Shown here: in pieces, positions 1-5,136 of the stretch
How the letters are laid out: every line of letters begins with the position of its first letter
Numbering within the stretch: the first letter of the stretch is position 1
Assembly (NCBI GenBank): GCA_003695455.1
Contig: RFJF01000206.1
Span: 1 to 8,224 of the forward strand
DNA from: Chloroflexota bacterium
Lineage (GTDB): Bacteria; Chloroflexota; Anaerolineae; 4572-78; J111
Direction: 5' to 3'
DNA length: 8,224 bases
The notes under the pieces: model-generated
Told to the model about the DNA's origin: nothing
Database searches by the model: none
What the model saw: only the letters and a program-made list of their open reading frames with translations
Position numbers and translations under genes: made by a program

Positions 1-263
1 CCATCAACCTGGATACGGGAACACGCGCCCGGCTGACCAAACCGCCCCTGCTGGCAACTCCCCAGTACAACAGCGCCGCGCCGACGTGGTCGCCGGACGG
101 AATGCAGATTGCGTTTCTCACAGACCGGGCCGGGCCGTGGGAAATCTGGGTGATGAACGCCGATGGCAGCAACCCGCACCCGCTGCTTTCGCCGGAGGTA
201 CAAAGCCGGCTGACATTGAATTATGCGGGTGTCAACGATCGGTTGCTGAATTGGCTGGAATAA
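1..263 (+). CDS. C-terminal end of a TolB-like (PD40/WD40-type) beta-propeller protein, 5'-truncated
   Basis: The reading frame is open from the left edge (first full codon at base 3) to a TAA at 261-263, giving 86 visible residues. Around visible residues 27-42 is a PD40 signature (PTWSPDGMQIAFLTDR), followed by a blade strand EIWVMNADGSNP at residues 47-58. These are the classic repeats of TolB-type propellers, where W-S-P-D-G starts a blade and the D-x-D/N-G turn ends it. Such proteins are usually periplasmic or extracytoplasmic and act as interaction scaffolds. The N-terminus, any signal peptide and any fused domain (kinase, protease or DNA-binding) lie outside the window, so the specific function cannot be given. 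No rho-independent terminator is seen after the stop. Confidence 0.8.
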   Translation, partial: INLDTGTRARLTKPPLLATPQYNSAAPTWSPDGMQIAFLTDRAGPWEIWVMNADGSNPHPLLSPEVQSRLTLNYAGVNDRLLNWLE

Positions 264-294
264 ATCCGGCGCCGTACTGCCCGGCCGCCAATGC

Positions 295-323
295 TTGTCT
301 CACCCTGGCTCTTGTGGCATAAT
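295..323 (+). promoter_or_regulatory. Predicted sigma70-type promoter of the pentapeptide-repeat gene
   Basis: TTGTCT (295-300) and CATAAT (318-323) are separated by exactly 17 nt, and TGG just before the -10 box forms an extended -10. Matches to consensus are 4/6 and 5/6. The predicted transcription start is near 330, leaving a leader of about 40 nt before the ATG at 371. Position between a stop codon and an isolated gene supports it. Confidence 0.55.
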
Positions 324-370
324 TAGAATCAAACAAGTTGTCATAACGTTAGTAAAGTGGATGGCAGACC

Positions 371-1369
371 ATGAAACGTAGAGATGTGGTTGAGGTTATT
401 CGTAACGCGCGCCAAAACGGCGAAATCCCGGATTTGAGCGGGGTTGATTTGTCCGGCGCAGATTTGAGCGGGGGTGATTTGCGCGGCGCAAATTTATCCG
501 GCGCAAATTTATCCGGCGCAAATTTGAGCCGCGCCAACTTTATTCGGGCCGATTTATCCGGCGCTAACCTGACCGGCGCTAAAATGGATGGTGCGCGCTG
601 GCACGGGGTCAAGCTGAACAACGCCAATCTGGGCAAGGCCGCGCTGGCCGGCCAGCAACTGGACTCGGTGCAGTTGTCTGGCGCAAATTTGAACGGTGCG
701 GTGCTGCGCGAAGCCCACCTGCGCTGGAGTTCGCTGGCCAACGCCGCGCTTGAGCAGGCCGTTTTGCTGGACGCCAACCTGCACGAAGCAAACCTTTCAG
801 GGGCCAATCTGGTCGGGGCCGATCTGCGCTCTGCCAATTTGTCCGGTGCAAATCTCTCGGACGCCGACCTGTCAGAGGCCAATTGCCGGCAGGCCAATCT
901 TGAAGCGGCAACACTGGTGGGCGCCAACCTGGCCGGGGTACGGTTGGAGTTGGTTCGGCTGAGTAGTGCAAATTTGGCCGGCGCAGATTTGAGTGGGTTC
1001 GATTTGCGGACAGTGGATTTGTCTGAGGCCAACCTGACCGGGGTCAAACTCAACAAGGCCCAGTTGTACAAAGCCAACCTCTCAAAGGCCACCCTGGTTG
1101 ATGTGGATTTTAGGGGAGCTGACATGCGTGAAGCCGATGTAAGCCACAGCGATTTGGGCGGCGCAAATCTGGAAGGCGCAAATATTACAATTGAGCAACT
1201 TGAGTTAGCCAAAAACCGGGAGGGGGCCACCATGCCCGATGGCAAACCGTACAAAGCCCCGGAAAAATCCACAGCGGGCGGCAAACCGGAAAAACGAAAA
1301 GCCACCGCTACCGGCCTTGCCGCGGCGCTGGCCCGGATTCAAAAACAGCAAGGCAGTGAGGAGTTGTAG
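371..1369 (+). CDS. Pentapeptide-repeat protein with 51 uninterrupted repeats
   Basis: The 332-residue product opens with a short amphipathic helix-like segment (residues 1-18). Residues 19-273 can then be cut into 51 consecutive pentapeptides of the A(D/N)LSX type with no register break. The fourth position of each unit as cut here is nearly always Leu; the exceptions are mostly F, M, W, V, I or C. This pattern folds into a right-handed quadrilateral beta-helix, about 13 coils here. Residues 274-290 carry the common post-helix cap (IEQLELAKNREGATMPDG), and the tail to 332 is Lys/Ala-rich, basic and probably disordered. There is no signal peptide or membrane segment, so the protein is probably cytoplasmic. 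Family members range from DNA mimics that protect gyrase to uncharacterised scaffolds. The basic tail and lack of Phe-rich central positions do not favour a Qnr/MfpA role, so function is unknown. ATG 371 is chosen because the ATG at 361 is in another frame. The ribosome binding site is weak. The gene is flanked by its own promoter and terminator, so it is monocistronic. Confidence 0.93.
   Translation: MKRRDVVEVIRNARQNGEIPDLSGVDLSGADLSGGDLRGANLSGANLSGANLSRANFIRADLSGANLTGAKMDGARWHGVKLNNANLGKAALAGQQLDSVQLSGANLNGAVLREAHLRWSSLANAALEQAVLLDANLHEANLSGANLVGADLRSANLSGANLSDADLSEANCRQANLEAATLVGANLAGVRLELVRLSSANLAGADLSGFDLRTVDLSEANLTGVKLNKAQLYKANLSKATLVDVDFRGADMREADVSHSDLGGANLEGANITIEQLELAKNREGATMPDGKPYKAPEKSTAGGKPEKRKATATGLAAALARIQKQQGSEEL
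485..525 (+). repeat. Near-perfect 15-nt tandem repeat inside the pentapeptide gene
   Basis: Two identical units GGCGCAAATTTATCC (485-499 and 500-514) are followed by a third that matches over its first 11 bases (515-525). Each unit encodes one pentapeptide (GANLS). The near-identity at DNA level, unlike the diverged repeats elsewhere in the gene, points to recent slippage or unit duplication. Confidence 0.85.
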
Positions 1370-1395
1370 GTTTTGCCGGCGTTCATTGCTCAAAT

Positions 1396-1430
1396 AAAAA
1401 GAGGCGGGTCAAATTCCCGCCTCTTTTTTT
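1396..1430. terminator. Bidirectional rho-independent terminator between convergent genes
   Basis: Stem GAGGCGGG (1401-1408) and CCCGCCTC (1416-1423) enclose a 7-nt loop. It is preceded by five A and followed by seven T, so it ends transcription on both strands. It lies 27 nt after the stop of the pentapeptide gene (+) and 13 nt after the stop of the Tyr/Cys-rich gene (-). Confidence 0.92.
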
Positions 1431-1442
1431 GGTGGTGCAGCG

Positions 1443-1766
1443 TTACCAGTAATAGTAGTAGTTTGTGCGTGTGTAGCCGGTGTTACAACAGCAGCAGCAA
1501 CATTGCTGGGTGGTGTGCGGGTAACGGGTGGGGCAGGGATTGTATCTGGGGTAATATCGGTAGTTGGAATGGTAGTTGTAGTGCCGGTAATTCTGGTGAT
1601 AGTTTGACGGGTATCGGTTGTACCCGGTGTGGGGGTTGTACGGATGAACGTAGCCGTATCCGGTTGGCCCACTGGCCGGCGGTGCGGCCTGCGATGTATC
1701 AACTGCCAGCCCGAACAACACAATGGCCAGCGTAAGCGCCACAACTAATGTGATCAACTTTTTCAT
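1443..1766 (-). CDS. Small secreted Tyr-rich protein with a six-cysteine run; family not recognised
   Basis: The product has 107 residues. Residues 1-27 form a textbook signal peptide: MKK, a hydrophobic core (LITLVVALTLAIVLFGLAV), then a TSQAA cleavage region with a likely cut after Ala27 or Ala28. The mature part (about 79 residues) is low in complexity, with 19 Tyr (including YYYYW at the C-terminus) and many Asn, Pro and His (6). It has 6 Arg, no Asp, Glu or Lys, and seven Cys: C78 and C89-C94 in one uninterrupted run. The run uses mixed TGT and TGC codons, so it is not a simple triplet expansion. A strong ribosome binding site (GGGAG, 6 nt before ATG) and a downstream terminator support real expression. 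No known domain is recognised. By composition it could be a cell-surface, cross-linking, adhesive or metal-binding protein, but that is inference. Overlapping frames on both strands lack a signal peptide and ribosome binding site. Confidence 0.8.
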   Translation of the reverse strand: MKKLITLVVALTLAIVLFGLAVDTSQAAPPASGPTGYGYVHPYNPHTGYNRYPSNYHQNYRHYNYHSNYRYYPRYNPCPTRYPHTTQQCCCCCCNTGYTRTNYYYYW

Positions 1767-1797
1767 GATTTTCTCCCATTTTCTGTCATTGCTGTCA

Positions 1798-1826
1798 ATT
1801 TAAAGTTAAACAGAGTATTTTTGCAA
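1798..1826 (-). promoter_or_regulatory. Possible proximal promoter of the Tyr/Cys-rich gene
   Basis: Read on the minus strand, TTGCAA (1821-1826) and TTAAAT (1798-1803) are 17 nt apart, each 4/6 to consensus. If used, the leader is short and excludes the large dyad upstream. It competes with the distal candidate at 1992-2020, and sequence alone does not decide between them. Confidence 0.25.
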
Positions 1827-1842
1827 TAACCACCTCCCCGGA

Positions 1843-1912
1843 ATGGTATCAGGCAAACAAAAACCCAAATCGGCTCAGAACCTGATTTGGGTTGAACAGT
1901 TTGCAATACCAT
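1843..1912. other. Large interrupted inverted repeat (potential 70-nt hairpin) upstream of the Tyr/Cys-rich gene
   Basis: Three nested complementary arms are visible: ATGGTAT 1843-1849 with ATACCAT 1906-1912, GCAAAC 1853-1858 with GTTTGC 1899-1904, and AACCCAAATC 1862-1871 with GATTTGGGTT 1884-1893. A 12-nt apical loop (1872-1883) and small internal loops separate them, giving 23 paired positions in all. There is no T-run after either side, so it is not an intrinsic terminator. If transcription starts at the distal minus-strand promoter, it sits in the leader of the secreted-protein gene. It could be a structured leader, a protein-binding cruciform or a decayed small mobile repeat. Confidence 0.6.
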
Positions 1913-1991
1913 CCCCTGCCTCAATGAATGACTGGGGTTGGAAACGGATACGTTGTCAAAGTAGGGTGAAGTCTGGCCTGATTTCACCTTT

Positions 1992-2020
1992 ATCATGACA
2001 GATTAACGGGGCGGTGTCAA
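1992..2020 (-). promoter_or_regulatory. Possible distal promoter of the Tyr/Cys-rich gene
   Basis: On the minus strand, a perfect TTGACA (2015-2020 complement) lies 17 nt before CATGAT (1992-1997 complement, 4/6). A start near 1985 would give a leader of about 220 nt containing the 1843-1912 dyad. The -10 box is imperfect. Confidence 0.35.
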
Positions 2021-2041
2021 ACCTACTTTTGTCTTATTTTT

Positions 2042-2215
2042 TTACTTGCGCCTCAAGTTTGATTTGGCAACATCCAGTTTTGCCACGTTTTGTGTGTGTG
2101 CCAGCTCTTTTACAATCTGGTGAACGCCGCTCACCAGATCACCCTGGCCCAATTTGAGCAGGTACTCTTTTTCCTGCAGATGATCCCGAACATTGGCTTG
2201 ATGTTTTTTGCCCAC
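2042..2215 (-). CDS. Doubtful small ORF (57 residues) or decayed gene fragment
   Basis: A frame starting at GTG 2213-2215, preceded by AGGGG six nt upstream, encodes 57 residues. The product is charged and mostly helix-like, with heptad-like hydrophobics around LLKLGQGDLVSGVHQIVKEL and a basic LRRK end. The base composition of this segment is more coding-like than the AT-rich DNA just upstream of it. The same frame extends upstream to 2305, but the added residues look like translated non-coding sequence. No family is recognised and no terminator follows. It may be a small orphan protein or the remnant of a longer gene whose front has been lost. Confidence 0.3.
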   Translation of the reverse strand: MGKKHQANVRDHLQEKEYLLKLGQGDLVSGVHQIVKELAHTQNVAKLDVAKSNLRRK

Positions 2216-2336
2216 GGCATACCCCTGTATATAGTAGTAAAAAATAATTGACACACAATATATAGTGTTGTTGCCCAGTTTATCATATTTTGTACCAATT
2301 TGCAAGCGTCAATTTTTTCCGGTTTGCGCAACATGC

Positions 2337-2364
2337 TGGACAGATGCCGTAATTTGGTTACAAT
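2337..2364 (+). promoter_or_regulatory. Predicted promoter of the small CxxC protein, overlapping a palindrome
   Basis: TGGACA (2337-2342, 5/6) and TACAAT (2359-2364, 5/6) are 16 nt apart. The -10 box lies inside the perfect dyad GGTTA-CAA-TAACC (2356-2368), a plausible operator position. The predicted start near 2371 gives a leader of about 70 nt. Confidence 0.5.
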
Positions 2365-2442
2365 AACCGGTAATCAGCCACCTCAAAAATAGCCGGCGTG
2401 TGTTGGCGTCGGATGATTATCAGGCAGGCAACGGAGCAAAAA

Positions 2443-2745
2443 ATGGGCTTTCTTGAATCAATTAAATCTGTTTTTTCAACGGAGAGCGCACCCGAAGGGC
2501 ACTGGGTGTATGTGCGCTGCAAGCGCTGCGGCGAGGTGATCAAAACCCGGATTGATTTGCAGAATAGTTTGAGCAGCACCGATTCCGGCGATTACGTGGC
2601 TCGCAAAACGCTGGTGGGTAATCAACTCTGTTTTGAGCGGGTTGAGGTCACGCTCCATTTTAACCGGAACCGGCAACTGGTTGACCAGGAAATTTTCAAC
2701 GGCGAGTTTATCTCGGCGGAGGAGTTTGAAGCCGCCACCGGGTGA
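2443..2745 (+). CDS. Small conserved-type CxxC protein (100 residues), probable metal binder
   Basis: I choose ATG 2443 because ACGGAG lies 6 nt upstream. The in-frame ATG at 2398 adds residues that look non-coding and has no ribosome binding site. The protein begins with a short amphipathic helix (MGFLESIKSVF). It continues with a beta-rich core containing YVRCKRCGEV (C26 and C29), a single C63 in QLCFERVEV, and an acidic tail FNGEFISAEEFEAA. The paired cysteines plus C63 suggest a small zinc-ribbon-like or metal-stabilised fold, although a canonical second CxxC is missing. The layout resembles small uncharacterised proteins I associate with Chloroflexota, but I cannot name a family. It has no signal peptide and is probably cytoplasmic. 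It appears monocistronic, with its own promoter and a terminator 15 nt after the stop. Confidence 0.85.
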   Translation: MGFLESIKSVFSTESAPEGHWVYVRCKRCGEVIKTRIDLQNSLSSTDSGDYVARKTLVGNQLCFERVEVTLHFNRNRQLVDQEIFNGEFISAEEFEAATG

Positions 2746-2760
2746 GTTGGGACGGCAAAC

Positions 2761-2795
2761 AAAAAGCGGCGGAAATCGGTTCCGCCGCTTTTTTT
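2761..2795. terminator. Bidirectional rho-independent terminator
   Basis: Stem GCGGCGGAA (2766-2774) and TTCCGCCGC (2780-2788) enclose a 5-nt loop, with five A before and seven T after. It closes the CxxC gene on the plus strand and, 18 nt after its stop, the response-regulator gene of the minus-strand operon. Confidence 0.93.
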
Positions 2796-2813
2796 GCGTG
2801 CCGGGGCAGGTAG

Positions 2814-3215
2814 TTACGTACCCAGTACAGTCTGTATTTTTTGCAACATTTCCTGATTACGCCCCTTTACAAAATAATCGGCGGCGCCCTGCTCAATACA
2901 AAGTTTGGCGGTTTCCACTTCGTCCCACGCCGAGTTGGCAATAACCGGGATGCCGGGAGTCTGGCCTTTGATTCGTTTTAACAGTTCCAGCCCGGCGTAG
3001 CGGCCTTCTTTTCCATCAAAATCAGGCATATTCAAATCAATGATAACCAGGTCAAACGGCGCTCCGCCGGTGATGGCTTCCAGATACATTTGGTAGGCTT
3101 CGGCGTTGCCGCCCGCTGTTTCTACATCAAACCCGGCTCTGAACAATGTTTTTTCTACACTGCGCAGAATGTTTTCTTCATCATCTACCAGTAAAATTTT
3201 TGGTTCCCTGTCCAT
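2814..3215 (-). CDS. Stand-alone receiver-domain response regulator (CheY-like)
   Basis: The 133-residue product is a single receiver domain with every catalytic position present: acidic pair D11/D12 (VDDEEN), phosphoacceptor D60 at the end of LVIIDLNMPDFDG, the switch Ser S95 (IANSAWDE) and K117 (YFVKG). Lys117 is followed by Gly rather than the usual Pro. The loop after MPDFDG carries a short insertion (KEGRYAG) before helix 3. There is no output domain, so it must act by protein contact or as a phosphorelay intermediate. GGGAG, 7 nt before the ATG, is a good ribosome binding site. It is the last gene of the operon, 49 nt after the hybrid kinase, and the natural phosphate acceptor of either or both kinases. 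The terminator at 2761-2795 ends the transcript. Confidence 0.95.
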   Translation of the reverse strand: MDREPKILLVDDEENILRSVEKTLFRAGFDVETAGGNAEAYQMYLEAITGGAPFDLVIIDLNMPDFDGKEGRYAGLELLKRIKGQTPGIPVIANSAWDEVETAKLCIEQGAADYFVKGRNQEMLQKIQTVLGT

Positions 3216-3250
3216 TGTGATGCTCCCGTGTTAAGATGTTTGGGGTGACC

Positions 3251-3263
3251 GGTTGGGTCAACC
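3251..3263 (-). other. Short dyad between hybrid kinase and response regulator
   Basis: GGTTG-GGT-CAACC forms a 5-bp stem with a 3-nt loop immediately after the kinase stop codon (3265-3267). No T-run follows, so it is not a terminator. It may only be chance, or it may stabilise or pace the downstream message. Confidence 0.3.
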
Positions 3264-3264
3264 A

Positions 3265-5058
3265 TCAATTGAGCGCGGCCTTGACCTGGTCCAGCAGCGC
3301 GGCGGCAGTGTATGGTTTTGGCAGCAGGTTTTTTATGCCCAACAGTAATTGATTTTTGGTGCGCTCAACGCGGGGATTGGATGATACCACAAGAACCCTG
3401 GCTGCCACTCCGGCAGAAATTAAGGTATGTATCACATCCCTTGAGTCAGCGCCGGCCAGGATGTCGTCGAGCAAAATCAAATCGTACTGGCCCGGTTTTC
3501 TGAAGTTGTCGCCCGGTTGGGCCGCCGACACCTTGAATCCGGCGGATGACAACGTGGCAGCGGCAAAACGATGCCACCGGTCCGGGTTATCAATTATCAA
3601 TATTTTTCCTTTGCCTTTTGTGCCGGGCGCAGTTTCTGCAGCAGCCAGTTGCGCCACCGGCAGCCGAACCGTGAATGTTGAGCCTTGCCCGGGCGTGCTC
3701 TCTGCCGAAATTTCACCGCCAATCTGGTCCAGAATCAGGCGGCAGGCAGGCAACCCCAGCCCGGAATGGCCGGCCATACCTTTGGTAGTGTGGAACGTCA
3801 CCCAGATTTTATCCAAATCCTCTGCCGGGATGCCGCTGCCGTTATCGGTGATGGTTACGTTTACAAATTGACCGCCGGGGTCCGGTTGCATATCCAGTAA
3901 AATTTGTGGCTGCGGCTGTTCGTCCAGCGCTTCAAAGGCGTTTCTGAGCAAATTCACAAAAACCCGGTTTAATTGTACCGGGTCGGCTTTTACCAACGGC
4001 AGCGCCGAAAGTACGCTGACCCGCACAATTTCTGCGGGAACTCCGGACTGGCTGAGCGCGTCTTGCGCCACGTCTTCAACCATTGTGGGGCGCGGTGCGT
4101 GTTCGCGGGCGGGGCCAATCAACTCTTCCTTCACCTTCATAATTTGCGAGGCCGCATTCTGGATGATTTCCAAATCATCCAGTGTAGAATTCACACTGAT
4201 TTGTTTAGCCAGTTTTTCAGGCGGTAACCGGTTCAGCTTTTCAAGCGTGGCGTTAATGCGGGGGTTTGCCGATTGAATGGCTTTTGCCTCTGCAACCACC
4301 TGTTGGGCCAGCGGCGAGGCGGCGGCCTGTTCCGGCGAGAGAAGATTGGCGATGGCGCAGAACAGCACTTGTGTATCTTGCCTGATGCGCTCGGCGGTGT
4401 TGCCAATCGGTTCTGCTTTGTTGCCAATCCAGTGAATGGCGTCACCGGTGGCGGTGGCAATGGCCTCAAAGGTTTTGGCGTGCAGCAACTCGGCGTGGGC
4501 CTGGTCCAGTTGGCGCTGTTTTTGGGCGTTGTCCAGTGCAATGGCTAACTGGTTGGCCATTGCTTGCAGCGAGGACACATCTTCATCAGAAAAGGCGGCG
4601 GCTTCTACGCTTTGCACGGTGACAGCGCCAATAACCCGCTCGCCAATGGCCAGCGGCAGGGCCATCTCCGAGCGGGTTTCCGGCAGGACCGGGTTGGGGT
4701 ACCACACCTTTTCTGTGTCCACATCCAGCGAAATCCGGGCCTCGTTGAATGCGGTGCAGGCGCCAATCATCGAATTGCCGCCCACAGCCAGTTTGTGGTT
4801 GTTTTCTATCATAATTTTGCCGGGCATACCACGACCGGCGCGCAGTACGGCAAAATCGCCGGTTTCGTTAAGCAAAAAGACCCCGGCGTAGTAAAAATCG
4901 TAGGCGTCGCAGATAATATCAACTGCTTTGGGCAGCAACTCGTCAATATCCAGAATTTGGGTAATGGCCTGGCTTACCTCGGCAGCGGCGGCCAGTAAGT
5001 TGGCGCGCCGCAACGCCTGTTCAAGGGTAACGTTTTCAGTTATTTTGCTTTGATCCAT
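3265..5058 (-). CDS. Single-GAF hybrid sensor histidine kinase with degenerate C-terminal receiver
   Basis: The product has 597 residues and no membrane segment, so it is a cytoplasmic sensor. Domains in order are: an N-terminal helix (1-24); a GAF domain (about 25-178, with the core NPVLPETRSEMALPL at 121-135); a signalling helix (179-197); a dimerisation helix with the likely phosphoacceptor H209 in AIHWIGNKAEPI; and a long helical linker to about 325. A HATPase domain follows, with N-box N369/N373, G1 DNGSGIP 405-411, F-box WVTFHTTK 419-426 and G2 GLGLP 433-437. The C-terminal receiver (about 484-597) keeps D531 as phosphoacceptor, S559/S560 and K581-P582. Its first acidic pair is D490-N491, so one Mg-binding Asp is Asn and activity is uncertain. 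The H-box differs from the usual HExxxP pattern, and the H-to-ATPase distance is longer than normal. It is a paralogue of the upstream kinase, 78 nt away, and precedes the response regulator. The ribosome binding site is a modest CAGG, 7 nt before the ATG. Confidence 0.95.
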   Translation of the reverse strand: MDQSKITENVTLEQALRRANLLAAAAEVSQAITQILDIDELLPKAVDIICDAYDFYYAGVFLLNETGDFAVLRAGRGMPGKIMIENNHKLAVGGNSMIGACTAFNEARISLDVDTEKVWYPNPVLPETRSEMALPLAIGERVIGAVTVQSVEAAAFSDEDVSSLQAMANQLAIALDNAQKQRQLDQAHAELLHAKTFEAIATATGDAIHWIGNKAEPIGNTAERIRQDTQVLFCAIANLLSPEQAAASPLAQQVVAEAKAIQSANPRINATLEKLNRLPPEKLAKQISVNSTLDDLEIIQNAASQIMKVKEELIGPAREHAPRPTMVEDVAQDALSQSGVPAEIVRVSVLSALPLVKADPVQLNRVFVNLLRNAFEALDEQPQPQILLDMQPDPGGQFVNVTITDNGSGIPAEDLDKIWVTFHTTKGMAGHSGLGLPACRLILDQIGGEISAESTPGQGSTFTVRLPVAQLAAAETAPGTKGKGKILIIDNPDRWHRFAAATLSSAGFKVSAAQPGDNFRKPGQYDLILLDDILAGADSRDVIHTLISAGVAARVLVVSSNPRVERTKNQLLLGIKNLLPKPYTAAALLDQVKAALN

Positions 5059-5136
5059 TGTTTACCTGCCTATAAAGATAATCAGTGTGAATAATTAATA
5101 ATTCGCTTTGTGATTTCGGCAATGTTGGGCCAATCT

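Noticed and set aside
349..1305. 318-codon open frame antisense to the pentapeptide gene
   Set aside because: It is a by-product of the 15-nt periodicity of the repeats. Its translation is low-complexity (Ser/Ala/Pro-Lys periodic), has no ribosome binding site and lies wholly inside a gene with a strong family signature.
1763..1996. 77-codon frame on the minus strand whose stop overlaps the start of the Tyr/Cys-rich gene
   Set aside because: The 4-nt stop/start overlap looks operon-like, but there is no ribosome binding site, the composition is non-coding-like, it contains the large inverted repeat, and its ATG overlaps the predicted distal -10 box.
2248..2276. TTGACA at 2248-2253 as a plus-strand promoter
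   Set aside because: No -10 box is found at a proper distance; the TATAGT nearby is only 7 nt away.
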